Positions 33,810 through 44,048 of a stretch of 64,000 nucleotides of DNA are shown piece after piece (the first letter of the stretch is position 1; each line of letters starts with the position of its first letter). A program made the translations under genes and the position numbers. The DNA is from UBA8941 sp963780545 (GTDB lineage: Archaea > Thermoproteota > Bathyarchaeia > TCS64): positions 434,001 through 498,000 of the forward strand of contig CAWACK010000008.1 in NCBI GenBank assembly GCA_963780545.1. Reading direction: 5' to 3'. The notes below the pieces were generated by a model. That model was not told the origin of the DNA. It saw nothing but the letters and a program-made list of their open reading frames with translations, and did not search any database.

Positions 33810-34172
33810 CTAGAGCTCTTTGCCGCACTTTGTGCAGAAGCGTGCATACCTAGTGTTCTCCTGCCCGCAAACGCGGCAAAAGACAGGCCCAGTCTTATCC
33901 TTTACATTCTGACGCGCCGTATTCACCCCCTTCTCCAACTCGCCAGCGACTTCTTTGAAAGTATCCTGGACAATCTTCACACCGTCGTCGATCGCTTTAG
34001 ATGCCTTTTGAAGGGCAACATCTAGTTCCTGTCTCACATGAGAGTCCGACATCCACGGGATTTTCATTCCTTCTTGGACACCCTTCTCGGTCCTAACACC
34101 ACATTTAGGGCAGAAGTTCGCTTCAGTGTCTAGTTCCTTACCACAGTTTGAACAATAAACCGTATGATCCAC
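33810..34172 (-). CDS. Double zinc-ribbon protein
   Basis: A 120-residue protein with a zinc ribbon at each end: CSNCGKELDTEANFCPKCG (residues 7-25) and CRVCGQENTRYARFCTKCGKEL at the C-terminus, joined by an amphipathic helical segment about 55-100 (IDDGVKIVQDTFKEVAGELE). Function unknown; such proteins are common in archaea and may mediate protein or nucleic acid contacts. No membrane helix. Confidence 0.8.
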   Translation of the reverse strand: MDHTVYCSNCGKELDTEANFCPKCGVRTEKGVQEGMKIPWMSDSHVRQELDVALQKASKAIDDGVKIVQDTFKEVAGELEKGVNTARQNVKDKTGPVFCRVCGQENTRYARFCTKCGKEL

Positions 34173-34327
34173 CTGTTCCTCGCAGTGGAATGTGCTCTAT
34201 TTAAACTTTCCAAAAATTTACTAAGATTCTCATTAATGCGGGATTAAACAACTCGCGATAGATGAGACGAAATCTTTTCAGACTTCAGATCCAAATAACC
34301 GCAGAACGCTCGCTTGGCCTAATCTAT

Positions 34328-35755
34328 CTACCAGTCGCTTTTACTGTCGAGCCAGATCTTAGTTTCAGGGTGGATCTCCGGCCAAGTTTTAATATATGCC
34401 TTAACCCTATCAGCTAACTCTACAGTCTGGTCATAGCCCTGCTTCTTGATGAACTCTTTAATCTCCTTCTGGGTCTTCCTCTTAGCCATCCATTGGTCTA
34501 CATTCGAGACTCTGAAGAGAAATCGAGCATAGTTCGCCGCTGCTAGGCGTAGATACTCGAGGTCTACCTTGTCGACGGTATCGTACTTGCTATGTCCGAA
34601 TCCGCGGCCCATGCTAGTGCGGATATTTTCGGGGTCCCCTCCACTTCCGCAGGGGACGCTACGGAGGTAGAATGGCCAGTGGTCGCTGTATGGGCCAACT
34701 CGCTCGAAGTATGGGAGTTCGGCCTTCATCTCACCAGCGCATTGGTCGAGGAATGGTTCTAACTCGGGAAAGTCGTGAAGTATCACTCCCTTCCGACCCT
34801 TGCTGCCACCGGCGTCGAGGTTGAGCATGAACCGGATGTCGTCCATCTCGTTCGCGTGCATAGATGTGTAGTTGTAGCTCCCGTAGAGGCCGATCTCCTC
34901 AGCGCCGAAGCAGACGCAACGCACACGTCTCTTTAGCTTCTGCTTCACCATCATGAGATTCCTAGCGATCTCCATAACCGTTACTGTGCCCGAGCATGGG
35001 TCCTCGGCACCCTGGCTTATATCGTGTCCATCGTAGTGGCACCCGACTAAGACGTGCTCCCTGCTCTTCGAGGTGCCGGGGATGTCTGCGATGACGTTGT
35101 GTGTCGTCACTTCCATGTTTTTATCAGTGGTCTTGATCCTTAGAGTGACTTTACCCTCCCTCTCTAATGCCCTGACGAGGTACATCCCGTCCTCGAAGCT
35201 GACACTAATCGACGGGATCACCGGACTTATTCCCCCAGTCTGGGGACCGTAGCCGGGGTATTGGTTCATGAATATCCAGCCTTTCGCCCCGGCGAGGACG
35301 CTTCTCATGAACTTCTCGGACCTGTGAAGAGAACGAGTCATCCCCAGTGGGTTCGCGCTGGAAACCATCGCAATATTGCCATCGATCTCATTCTTTTTCT
35401 TATCATATACGTCGACTGCACCGTCGCCAAGCCATACAAGCTTCGCCTCGATCTCCCCGGAGATACTATGAGGGAGACTAATGCAGTCGATCTCCTTCTT
35501 GAAGGGGCTTACCATCGTCAGCTTTCCAGGCCCCCTCTTCCAGCCGGGAATCCTGTATGACTCGTAATGGGCGTCCTCGATCCCGTAGCCCTTCAGCTTC
35601 TCTACCATGTACTTGACGGAGCCGAGGTCTCCGGGTGTGCCGGGGAACCTGCTTCCGTAGACATCGCAGAGTACCTTCAGGTTATCCATTGGCTCCGACG
35701 ACGTGTATATCTCAGAAACTATCTTCTTATCAACATCAAGCCATGGGTTACTCAA
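34328..35755 (-). CDS. M28 family zinc aminopeptidase
   Basis: A 475-residue M28 metallopeptidase. The two-zinc site is fully visible: GCHYDGHDISQGAEDPCSGT (His, then Asp), CFGAEEIGLYGS (catalytic Glu and ligand Glu), NLDAGGSKG (Asp) and GFGHSKYDTVDKV (His). A PA-like insertion lies around residues 90-210. No signal peptide is seen, so it probably acts in the cytoplasm, releasing amino acids from peptides. It stands alone. Confidence 0.9.
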   Translation of the reverse strand: MSNPWLDVDKKIVSEIYTSSEPMDNLKVLCDVYGSRFPGTPGDLGSVKYMVEKLKGYGIEDAHYESYRIPGWKRGPGKLTMVSPFKKEIDCISLPHSISGEIEAKLVWLGDGAVDVYDKKKNEIDGNIAMVSSANPLGMTRSLHRSEKFMRSVLAGAKGWIFMNQYPGYGPQTGGISPVIPSISVSFEDGMYLVRALEREGKVTLRIKTTDKNMEVTTHNVIADIPGTSKSREHVLVGCHYDGHDISQGAEDPCSGTVTVMEIARNLMMVKQKLKRRVRCVCFGAEEIGLYGSYNYTSMHANEMDDIRFMLNLDAGGSKGRKGVILHDFPELEPFLDQCAGEMKAELPYFERVGPYSDHWPFYLRSVPCGSGGDPENIRTSMGRGFGHSKYDTVDKVDLEYLRLAAANYARFLFRVSNVDQWMAKRKTQKEIKEFIKKQGYDQTVELADRVKAYIKTWPEIHPETKIWLDSKSDW

Positions 35756-35861
35756 AACTTACGCACCGAAGAATTCTTATCCGTTCTGAATTTAAGACCT
35801 TTTAAATCGTTTTTCAACTTAGGCTTCAGAAATAGTACCTAAATCAAAAACCATTTTAGGG

Positions 35862-36539
35862 TTATATGAGGGGAGCTGTGACCGCGATGACTCTTACCTC
35901 GTCACAGGTATCCTCGCAGCGGTCGGTGATGGTCTCCATAGCGTCCATGAACTCTGAAAGAAGAATTGCCTGACCGATTTCGACTGAACTGGTCTTGAGG
36001 CCACTGATTGATCGTCTCGCCTTCTGATATAGTCCATCCATCTTCTCCTCCAGTCTCTCCACTTCGTCTGCGGCCTTGAGGGCATCTTGGAACTCTCTGT
36101 CAGTCAGCTTCTCGATGCAGACGTCCAACTTGCTCACGCAACTCTTAATTACCTGTCCCATGTCGATGGTGGTCGCCTTAATCTCATCCGGCATATCCTT
36201 CAGACTAAACTCAACCATTATGCGGCCAGTTTCGTTCACCCAGTCGATTACATCATCGATCTGTCTCGCTAATCTCATCATGTCTTCTCTCTCCGATATG
36301 GGGAGGTCACCCTGTGCAAGCTCGGCTATAATTTTACGCTTTAAGAGGTCGGCCTCTTTCTCCTTCAGCTGTAGTATGTCGAAGCTTCTTAAGAGGTCCT
36401 CACGCTTGCCCTGTAGTGCGAAGTCGATGCAGTGATCCAGTTGTTCAGCTGCTATGACGTTAGCCTTAGAATGTTCCAAGACCATGCTTATCGCTAGGAC
36501 CTTCCTACGTGTCCTAAGCCAACTCTCGAGAGGTTTCAC
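35862..36539 (-). CDS. DUF47/PhoU-like protein
   Basis: A 225-residue all-helical protein of the DUF47 family (PhoU-related), normally encoded with Pit-type phosphate transporters. Characteristic are the ExxAD-like LKEKEADLLKRKIIAEL, ISEREDMMRLARQIDDVIDW and the C-terminal LSEFMDAMETITDRCEDTCDE. These families bind metal clusters through E/D-rich motifs. Here the neighbours are an ABC importer, not a pit gene; it could regulate that importer, but this is inference. It is 14 nt downstream of the TOBE end of the ABC ATPase gene. Confidence 0.85.
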   Translation of the reverse strand: MKPLESWLRTRRKVLAISMVLEHSKANVIAAEQLDHCIDFALQGKREDLLRSFDILQLKEKEADLLKRKIIAELAQGDLPISEREDMMRLARQIDDVIDWVNETGRIMVEFSLKDMPDEIKATTIDMGQVIKSCVSKLDVCIEKLTDREFQDALKAADEVERLEEKMDGLYQKARRSISGLKTSSVEIGQAILLSEFMDAMETITDRCEDTCDEVRVIAVTAPLI

Positions 36540-36553
36540 ACAATCAACTCCAA

Positions 36554-37664
36554 TTATTCAAGTGATAGAGCTTTCTCCAGACCCTCCTCAGGCTGTCTAT
36601 AGACCAATAAATGATCTTCAGGTATCGAGAGGTATATTTTATCGCCGGTTGCGAATACTGTTTCCTCCCCCGTTATGGGTGTTTTCACCAAAAGCGTCAA
36701 ACCATTATCAGCCAGCACCTCGTAGCGCATGGCATCCCCGACGAAGATTCCATTCGAGACCTCACATGCCCAAGAGTTACTTTCCGCAGGCTTTAGTGAT
36801 AAATTGATGAACTCCGGGCGGATAGCCATCACGCAAGCCTCCCCTCTCTTCAGGTCTGCCTCATTTTTAATATTTGACCTTAGAAGTGAGCCATTTACTT
36901 GAACTTCGAGCGCTGAATCAGTCTTTTCCTACTATTTCTCCTGTGATGAAGTTTGCTTCACCGAGAAACTTTGCCGTGAATATCTCCTTGGGTCTCATGT
37001 ATAGCTGAATCGGAAGACCAACCTCAACTATCTTGCCAGCCTTCATAACGACGATCCTGTCCGAAATAGATAGAGCCTCCTCTTGATCGTGGGTCACGTG
37101 GACAGCTGTGAGCCCCAGATCCTTCACAAGTTTCCTTAGCTCATACCTGAGTACCGTCCTCACCTTAAGATCGAGGGCCCCGAGGGGCTCATCTAGAAGT
37201 AAAAGGGTCGAGCCTGAAGTTAGCGCTCTTGAAATCGCGGCCTTCTGCCTTGCTCCCCCGCTGAGTTCGTTCGGGTAAAGTGAGACGTAATCCTCCAGAT
37301 TCATCATATGTAGCATCTCCTCAACTGGAACCTCACGCTCCAACGGGGTCACACCCTTAACCATTAGACCATAGGAAACGTTGTCGTAGACGTTCATGTG
37401 GGGGAAGAGGGCGATCTCCTGAAAGACGTAACCAACACCTCTATCCTCGATGGGAAGTTGAGTAACTTTGTTGTCATCTATGAATATGTCTCCACCGTCG
37501 GGTTGGACGACTCCTGCTATCGATTTGATTAGAGTAGTTTTACCGCAGCCACTTGGTCCGACTATTGATAGGTACTCACCATCCCTTATTGTTAAGTTTA
37601 CACCGTTTAAGGCGACTACCTTGCCGTAAGATTTCTTCACACCTTCAACCCTAATCTTAGGCAT
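36554..37664 (-). CDS. ABC importer ATP-binding protein 2 with TOBE domain (frame broken at 36924-36927)
   Basis: An importer-type ATPase: Walker A VGPSGCGKTTLIK, Q-loop FQEIALF, signature LSGGARQKAAISRAL, Walker B LLLLDEPLGALD and the H-loop VHVTHDQEEAL. The frame stops at 36918 after the ATPase domain. Removing one A from the A4 run at 36924-36927 (minus strand) continues in frame through KTDSALEVQVNGSLLRSN into MAIRPEFINLSLKPAES, a TOBE domain ending at 36554. The restored ~370-residue length matches MalK/CysA-like proteins and the neighbouring ATPase. Confidence 0.87.
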
Positions 37665-38798
37665 CTAGCTCGCCTCTAACTCCCTCTGAAGCCCGAGGGG
37701 TGGATACTCATACAAATGAGTGTCCGAGGGATCGAAGCTGACACTCACCCAGTCCCCTTGTTTGATGCCCATCTCCTCCTCATGAACGGGGAGGCGGGCT
37801 GCGAGGCGATCGCCATTAGTGAGCCGCACGGTGTATCGAATGAAGCTGCCTAAGAAGTGTACCTCAACAACCTCACCCGAGAGCCTGTTAGTAAGGTCGC
37901 CTCTGGGTTCTGGCATCAACCTTGTCTTCTCCTCCCTCACAGCGACTATAACTGCCTCCTCAGGTTCGAAACTTGAGTCGAGGACTTTGACCTTCAACTC
38001 TTCTCTTAGCCTGACAACGCCTCCCTCCCTATTCCTTTGGTCAACGATGGCCTCGAGAAAGTTAGTGTTGCCAACGAAATTGGCGACGAATATTTTCTCG
38101 GGGCGGTTATAGACGTGATAGGGAGAGCCGTGCTGCTGGAGTTGTCCCTTTCTTAGGACAAGTATCCTGTCACCGATGGTCATTGCCTCCTCCTGGTCGT
38201 GGGTAACGTGAATTACTGTGAGTCCAGCTTCCTTAGCGAGCTTCCTGAGCTCCGTCCTGAGCTCGAGGCGCAGTCTAACGTCGAGGGCGCCAAGTGGCTC
38301 GTCCAGTAGAAGGAGCTTCGCTCCAGAGGCCAAGCCCCTCGCAAGCGCAACACGCTGCTGCATGCCTCCGCTCAACTCATTAGGAAAAGCGTCAGCCCTA
38401 TTATCCAGCCTGACGATCTTTAGAACTCGCATAGCCGTCTCCTCGGCGGCGGACCTCTCAGTTTCCTTAGCGAGGGGACCGAACATGACATTCTCGAGGA
38501 CATTCATGTGGGGAAATAGTGCATAGGTCTGAGGAACATAGACAGCATTCCTTTCTTCAGCCGGGATCAGGTTCGACTTCACGTTATCCACATAGACATC
38601 GCCCTCGTCAGGCTTCACAATTCCGGCTATGCATCTCAGAAGCGTTGTTTTCCCGCTGCCCGTCGATCCTAACACGCAGAGGTACTCCAGATTTTTAACT
38701 TCAAAGGTCAAACCATCTAGGGCCTTAATTTCGCCGAAACGCTTCGTAACGTTAAGGAGGCTAAGGGAGGGCATATCACTTCTTTCCCCTGTAGACAA
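37665..38798 (-). CDS. ABC importer ATP-binding protein 1 (with TOBE domain)
   Basis: A 377-residue importer ATPase of the MalK/PotA/CysA type: Walker A LGSTGSGKTTLLR, Q-loop VPQTYALFPH, signature LSGGMQQRVALARGL, Walker B KLLLLDEPLGALD, H-loop VIHVTHDQEEAMT; residues ~240-377 form the regulatory TOBE domain. The first 23 nt overlap the permease gene, and its stop abuts the second ATPase (0-nt gap). Two different ATPases serving one fused permease suggest a heterodimer. Confidence 0.92.
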   Translation of the reverse strand: MSTGERSDMPSLSLLNVTKRFGEIKALDGLTFEVKNLEYLCVLGSTGSGKTTLLRCIAGIVKPDEGDVYVDNVKSNLIPAEERNAVYVPQTYALFPHMNVLENVMFGPLAKETERSAAEETAMRVLKIVRLDNRADAFPNELSGGMQQRVALARGLASGAKLLLLDEPLGALDVRLRLELRTELRKLAKEAGLTVIHVTHDQEEAMTIGDRILVLRKGQLQQHGSPYHVYNRPEKIFVANFVGNTNFLEAIVDQRNREGGVVRLREELKVKVLDSSFEPEEAVIVAVREEKTRLMPEPRGDLTNRLSGEVVEVHFLGSFIRYTVRLTNGDRLAARLPVHEEEMGIKQGDWVSVSFDPSDTHLYEYPPLGLQRELEAS

Positions 38799-40416
38799 TG
38801 AGTCTCAAGACGAGCAAGGAGACAAAGGACGTCAAGACTAGAAAGGCTATCCCCAGGGCGATATCGGACGTTGTAACGGGGACTTGATGCTTCACCCACG
38901 AGACTAGGAGGACGGGTGCGGTCTTAAGATTCTGTGAAACAGCTGTCGCTGCTCCAGTCTCGTTTATGCTTCTAGTGAATGTGAGTATCGCCCCTGAGAG
39001 GAAGGAATACTTGGTCAGAGGGATGATTATCTTCCTGAAGACGTATAGCGGCCTGCTGCCTAAAGTCCTGGCGGTCTCCTCCATCTCCGCGGGTATTCCC
39101 TCTATAGCCGCTGCCATCGCCTGGACGAAATAAGTGTAGGTAATGGTCATGTGAGCAAAAACGAGTATCCAGAACTCCGGCAGGAAGCCGAAGGAATGCC
39201 AGAAGAAGCCTAGAGACACACCTAACGCAACACTCGGAACAACTATCGGGACATTACATGCAGCGTCGAGCAACGTCGTCCCAATCTTCCCAATCTTCCC
39301 AATCTTCCTTCTAGCGATTAAGATGGCGATTGGTAACCCCGTCGCGATGTTGATCAATGTTGCTATTATGCCTATACTATAAGAGAGCGCCATAGCCTGC
39401 CAGAAGCTCGCCCATACCCCTACACCCGAAAGAGCTTTCTGCAGTGTGCCGTCGGTTAGAGCCGTCATCGCGGGAAAGGTAATGAATATCGAAGGGATTA
39501 GCACGAAGAAACCAAAAATCAAGAAGGTGAGACCGTTTCTGAGATCAACACTCCCCTTTGAGCTCAATCTTGCCTCAGGGCCGGGATAGACGCGATTGAT
39601 CGGTATTTTAAGTCGGTTGCCTAGGAGACGAATAAAGGCGAAAACGGCGACTGAGGAGAGAATGAGGGTGAAGCTGACAAGGACCATAGGCCCCTGGAGA
39701 CCCGCATCATTCGCGTTCTTGATGAAAACGGGTCCATTCTCGAAGGCACCCGCGACTATAACGGTCGCACCAGTCTCAGATAGTGAACGGGCAAAGGCCA
39801 AGAGGAAAGCCGCTATCAGGCCTGGTCTCAGCAGGGGGAGTGTTACAGTCCTGGCGATTGTGAAAGGGCGGGCCCCAAGGGTCTTCGCCGCCGTCTCGTA
39901 GATAACTGTGTGAGTTAAAAGCTCCCCGACCATCACCCGGACGACGACAGGAAATGAAAAAGCAAAGTGAAGTAGAAGAACGAGGATCAGGCCAGGCTGT
40001 ATCGAAAACCCGAGCAAACTCAACGGCCCCGAGTTCCCCCAGAATAGGAGCATAGAGTAGCCAAGGGCTACCGTCGGAATAACGAAAGGAATGTCGGCGA
40101 GAGCATCTATAACACTAATCCACCGCGAACGCCCACGCGCTATGTACCACGCTAGAGGAAGACCAGCGACAAGGTCAAACGCAGCCACAGATAGGGCGAT
40201 TGTAAACGACCAGAATATGGCCGACTCAGCTCGCTTAAGGAGGTCTGGATTAGAGAGAACCTGTTGGGCGAGGTCAAGTTTGGATGAAATACCCAACACG
40301 GGTGGCAGCAAGATGAATGCTACCAGAAACACAATTGCGCCAATATAGACTAGTTTCTTCATCGAGGAGCGTGAAGATAGCTTGTCGAACGTAGTCGCGA
40401 TTGTATGTACGGACAC
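38776..40416 (-). CDS. Fused ABC importer permease (two permease domains)
   Basis: A 546-residue permease made of two binding-protein-dependent transport domains, as in ThiP/FbpB-type transporters. Each half has about six membrane helices and an EAA loop: TAAKTLGARPFTIARTVTLP in the first half and METARTLGSRPLYVFRKI in the second. Substrate could be ferric iron, thiamine, sulfate or similar; not decidable here. No periplasmic-type binding protein is encoded on either side. The operon reads permease-ATPase1-ATPase2. A 16-bp palindrome lies 117-132 nt upstream. Confidence 0.9.
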   Translation of the reverse strand: MSVHTIATTFDKLSSRSSMKKLVYIGAIVFLVAFILLPPVLGISSKLDLAQQVLSNPDLLKRAESAIFWSFTIALSVAAFDLVAGLPLAWYIARGRSRWISVIDALADIPFVIPTVALGYSMLLFWGNSGPLSLLGFSIQPGLILVLLLHFAFSFPVVVRVMVGELLTHTVIYETAAKTLGARPFTIARTVTLPLLRPGLIAAFLLAFARSLSETGATVIVAGAFENGPVFIKNANDAGLQGPMVLVSFTLILSSVAVFAFIRLLGNRLKIPINRVYPGPEARLSSKGSVDLRNGLTFLIFGFFVLIPSIFITFPAMTALTDGTLQKALSGVGVWASFWQAMALSYSIGIIATLINIATGLPIAILIARRKIGKIGKIGTTLLDAACNVPIVVPSVALGVSLGFFWHSFGFLPEFWILVFAHMTITYTYFVQAMAAAIEGIPAEMEETARTLGSRPLYVFRKIIIPLTKYSFLSGAILTFTRSINETGAATAVSQNLKTAPVLLVSWVKHQVPVTTSDIALGIAFLVLTSFVSLLVLRLIVYRGKK

Positions 40417-40532
40417 CGTTCACCAAGCTCTCAGCGCCTTCTCTATAGTCGCCTCGGAAGATGATGTATCGAATAGGTGCTTACAGCTTTATAATTAACT
40501 TTCATAGAATATATATTTCACAATATTTTATG

Positions 40533-40548
40533 TTATCTATATAGATAA
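40533..40548. promoter_or_regulatory. 16-bp perfect palindrome in divergent intergenic region
   Basis: TTATCTATATAGATAA lies between the leftward ABC permease (start 40416) and the rightward RimK-like gene (start 40654). Its core recurs at 21205-21217. Perfect symmetry and location suggest an operator. Confidence 0.5.
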
Positions 40549-40653
40549 AAACATAAATTTGAGAACTTTCCCACTTCAGATGCGTAGACTGGATAACCAA
40601 GACTTAAAAAAATGATTTAAGGCGACTGCTCTAACCCTATTCGGGCATTCTAT

Positions 40654-41523
40654 TTGAGCGTCCTAATATTCACAGATAATCCCGGCGTACAGGAGACGAA
40701 GCTAGTCTTAGAGGCTCTACGGGGGAAAGGCATTAAAACACGAGCAATGACTCCTTGGGATTTCAATTTACCAAATTTGCCCGAGCTCGACGCCGAGATC
40801 GTCTACGCGCCTAGCAACATGCTCCACAGAGGGAGCACCTACGAACTCACACATAGACTTCTCATACTCAGAGAGCTGGAGAAGGGAGCAATAGTCATCA
40901 ACCCCGTCGAGTCAATGCTACAGTACTCGAAGGAGCAACTTACCCTAAAGTTGAACGAGCTTGGCCTCCCCCATCCAAAGACATTGGCTACTGAAAACGT
41001 TGAGGAAGCATATGGCTTCGCTCATAGCTTCCTTGAAGAGGGGAGAGAGGTTGTACTCAAGCCTACCTGTGCAGCAAGGGGAATCGGAGTAACAAAACTT
41101 AGTGGCATAAGGAGGCGTGACGACCTACTCCAGTTCCTCGTATGGTATACCCGAGAGCACGCTGAAGGTGTCTATTATCTGCAGGAATATATCAAAAACC
41201 TCGGTTACGACATCCGATGCCTCGTTATTGATGGGAAAGTAATAGGTCGAGAGAGGAGGTTTAACCAGAATGACTTCCGATACAACGTCGCCGTCGGAGG
41301 TTCCGTGGAGGTTTTCAATGATCCAATCTATGATGATCTATCGATCGCAGTCGCGGAGGCGACGGGACTGAAGATATGCGGCGTGGATATACTGCCAGGG
41401 GAGGATGGGAAACCATATGTCCTTGAGGCAAACTGCTACCCGGGTTACAAAGCACTCATGGACGTGACTGGGCTGCCCATACATGAGAGGATAGCAGACT
41501 TCCTTCAGAGCCTACTTCACTGA
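40654..41523 (+). CDS. ATP-grasp ligase, RimK/MptN/LysX-like
   Basis: A 289-residue ATP-grasp ligase that joins a carboxylate to an amine, as in glutamate ligation to tetrahydromethanopterin, coenzyme F420 or lysine-carrier protein. Seen: the ATP-grasp core EVVLKPTCAARGIGVTKL (Lys and Gly-rich loop), QEYIKNLGYDIRCLVID, and the Mg-binding CGVDILPGEDGKPYVLEANCYPG. Starts at TTG 40654. Substrate unknown. Confidence 0.87.
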   Translation: MSVLIFTDNPGVQETKLVLEALRGKGIKTRAMTPWDFNLPNLPELDAEIVYAPSNMLHRGSTYELTHRLLILRELEKGAIVINPVESMLQYSKEQLTLKLNELGLPHPKTLATENVEEAYGFAHSFLEEGREVVLKPTCAARGIGVTKLSGIRRRDDLLQFLVWYTREHAEGVYYLQEYIKNLGYDIRCLVIDGKVIGRERRFNQNDFRYNVAVGGSVEVFNDPIYDDLSIAVAEATGLKICGVDILPGEDGKPYVLEANCYPGYKALMDVTGLPIHERIADFLQSLLH

Positions 41524-41687
41524 AGCCGACGCTAATTATTGGAGCACTTGGCTCTCATCTAGTTTTTCTAGTCTCTTTATGAGACGAATACACGGTGTAG
41601 GGATTAAGGGCACTTCATGAACCTATAACTAGACTTACCTTGAACCTGTAGCTGAAGAAGCTTCGGTTGACTGGAATCGGCTAGTGT

Positions 41688-41696
41688 TATATACCC
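41688..41696 (+). promoter_or_regulatory. TATA-like box for aminotransferase gene
   Basis: TTATATACC lies 34-42 nt before ATG 41730; AAGGTG lies 7 nt before the same ATG. Confidence 0.55.
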
Positions 41697-41729
41697 TTTT
41701 GGATGCCTTAAACTGAAAGGTGCCTGGTT

Positions 41730-42822
41730 ATGCCGAGCAAGCCTTACGTGAAGTTAAACGCTGGTGACCCCGATGTCGAGGCTCCGAAATGTGCGATTGA
41801 CGCCGTGCTGGACGCGATCAAGAAGGGTGGGGACTGGACTCACTACGGTGGGAATGAGATCCCTAAACAGTTCCGGGAGGCTGTCGTCGACTACTATAAG
41901 AAATGGATAGGGCCGGAGTACAAGGAGTCACATGTGATCCCAGTCGCTGGAAGTAGCGCTGCACTCTACATTGCGATGGCCTCCGTGCTCAAAGAGGGTG
42001 ATGAGATTCTTCTTTGGGAGCCGAGCTATAGCAACCACTACGTGATGCTAAGGGATATGGGTATAAAGATGAAGATTGCAGAGCTGCCCCGTGAGAACAA
42101 GTACCATATGGACCTTGATAAGCTGGAGAGCTACGTGTCGAAAAAGACGAAGGCTGTCCTAGTCTGCAACCCAAACAACCCAACTGGGACGGTCTACAAG
42201 AAAAAGGAGATCAAAGCTGTCGGCGACCTCGCGAATGACCATGACCTCGCCATATTCTCAGATGAGATTTACCTCCATTACGTCTACGACGACAACAAGT
42301 TTGTAGCTCCGAGCACAATCGAGGACCTAAAAGACAGGACGATCAACATCATGAGCTTCAGCAAGACATTCAGCATGACAGGTTGGAGGCTCGGCTACGT
42401 GATCGTGCCGGACAGATACCTTGAGAAGGCTCTAGATAGTCGCGAAGGTCACGGCCCCCAGGCCAGCGACGTTCATCTACCCAGCTGGCGTTGCATGCCT
42501 ACGAAGCGACTTCAAGTACGTCGACGAGAGACGAAGGGAGTATGCAGCGCGCCGCGACTTCTTCACAAAAGCAATCGACGATATGGGTATGCCTTGCCAC
42601 AAGTTTGAGGGCGCCTTCTATGCCTGGTTCGATGCCAGAAAGTATGGATTGAAGAGCGACGAGTTTATAGAAAAACTTGAGAAGACAGAAAACGTGTCTC
42701 TGAGCAGCGGATCAGCGTTTGGAACTAAACAAGAAGGTTTCATCAGGGTTCCGATGACGCAACCGATCCCAGTGCTCAAGGACGTAGTGGAACGTGTCGA
42801 ACACTTCACCAGTAAGCTATAA
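41730..42822 (+). CDS. Class I/II aminotransferase (frame broken near 42437)
   Basis: A PLP-dependent fold-type-I aminotransferase of ~363 residues. CNPNNPTGTVYKKKE and FSDEIYLHYVYD hold the cofactor-binding Asn and Asp/Tyr, and SFSKTFSMTGWRLGY carries the Schiff-base Lys. The open frame then turns into unrelated sequence at about 42437. Removing one base at 42436-42438 restores VAKVTAPRPATFIYPAG, continuing to the family C-terminus SGSAFGTKQEGFIRVPMTQP at 42822. It begins a run of amino-acid genes. Confidence 0.88.
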
Positions 42823-43034
42823 ACCAGTTTTTCCAAATTTTTTAATACTTTAAATCGAATTATTCATCCCATTTAACGCTTATTTTATATTAATTTTGAA
42901 CTTGAATGAAATACCTTTAGAGAATTCAAAACTCAGATATTAAAATTAGAGTCAATTGCTGAAGAAAAACAGCATATTCTTAATCATCACTCCCAAGTCC
43001 TCATGTTTATTTGAGTAGGAGCGGCTGTTTATCC

Positions 43035-44006
43035 ATGCTCATTCTGAGCGACCAAGATATAGTGAAACTTCTGACGATGAAGGAGGCAATAGATGCCGTG
43101 GAGGGAGCATTCCGTCAGCTTCGACGCGGGAATGTTTTAATGCCGACTAGGAGCAGCATCATGCTCCCGAAATACAACGGTAGTATCAGCTTCATGCCCT
43201 CTTATCTCATGGAGACAGAAGAGCAGGCGACGAAGATAATCAGCATCTACCCGGACAATCCAACGAAGGGACTACCGACGACAACTGCTTGGATTGTGGT
43301 CAATGATCCGGAGACTGGGCAGATCCAGGCCTTCATGGACGCGACATACATAACTGGGGTGAGAACGGGCGCAGTGTCGGGAGTTGCTCTAAAATACCTG
43401 GCGCCAAAAGATGCCAAAGTCGCTGCGGTGTTTGGCGCAGGCATTCAAGCTCGGAACCAGGCATGGGCAGCAGCCACTGTTCGTAAACTCGATGAGATTA
43501 GGGTCTACGACCCGATAAAGCCGGTCGTTGATAAGTTTGTTGTTGATATGGAGAAAAAGCTCGACATCCCCATTCTGAAGGCAACAACTGGTGAGGAGGC
43601 GTGCCATGGCGCCGACATTGTACTCACCGCCACAACCTCGAAGACGCCAGTCATTAAACGGAAGTGGCTCGGTGACAAAGTCCATGTCTCCGCGATAGGG
43701 GCCTTCTACCCAGACTGGAGGGAGCTAGATACGGAGATCATTAGAGACGCAAAAGTAGTCATTGACGAGTGGGAGGCGATCAAGATGGAGTCAGGAGACA
43801 TCATGATTCCAATCCATGAAGGCGTAATCACTGAGTCCCATATCTACGCTGAACTCGGTGAACTCGTAAATGGCGAGAAGCCAGGCAGAACGTCCAAGGA
43901 CGGTTTGACAGTCTTCAAGAGCGTCGGAATAGCAATACAAGACTCGTCGGTTGCTAATCTGGTTCTCAAAAAGGTCAAGCAAGACACCAAAGCGAATATT
44001 TCTTAA
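43035..44006 (+). CDS. Ornithine cyclodeaminase / mu-crystallin family protein
   Basis: A 323-residue NAD(P)-binding enzyme of the OCD/mu-crystallin family, covering ornithine cyclodeaminase, alanine dehydrogenase (archaeal) and ketimine reductases. ATKIISIYPDNPTKGLPTT is the substrate region; VAAVFGAGIQARNQAWAAA is the dinucleotide-binding glycine motif; FYPDWRELDTEIIRDAKVVID is conserved. ATG 43035 fits the family start. Substrate undecided. It is 212 nt after the aminotransferase and 42 nt before the racemase gene. Confidence 0.88.
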   Translation: MLILSDQDIVKLLTMKEAIDAVEGAFRQLRRGNVLMPTRSSIMLPKYNGSISFMPSYLMETEEQATKIISIYPDNPTKGLPTTTAWIVVNDPETGQIQAFMDATYITGVRTGAVSGVALKYLAPKDAKVAAVFGAGIQARNQAWAAATVRKLDEIRVYDPIKPVVDKFVVDMEKKLDIPILKATTGEEACHGADIVLTATTSKTPVIKRKWLGDKVHVSAIGAFYPDWRELDTEIIRDAKVVIDEWEAIKMESGDIMIPIHEGVITESHIYAELGELVNGEKPGRTSKDGLTVFKSVGIAIQDSSVANLVLKKVKQDTKANIS

Positions 44007-44048
44007 ACCCCTTAAGGCAGCCAGTCTAGATATTAGAAGGTTATTTCG

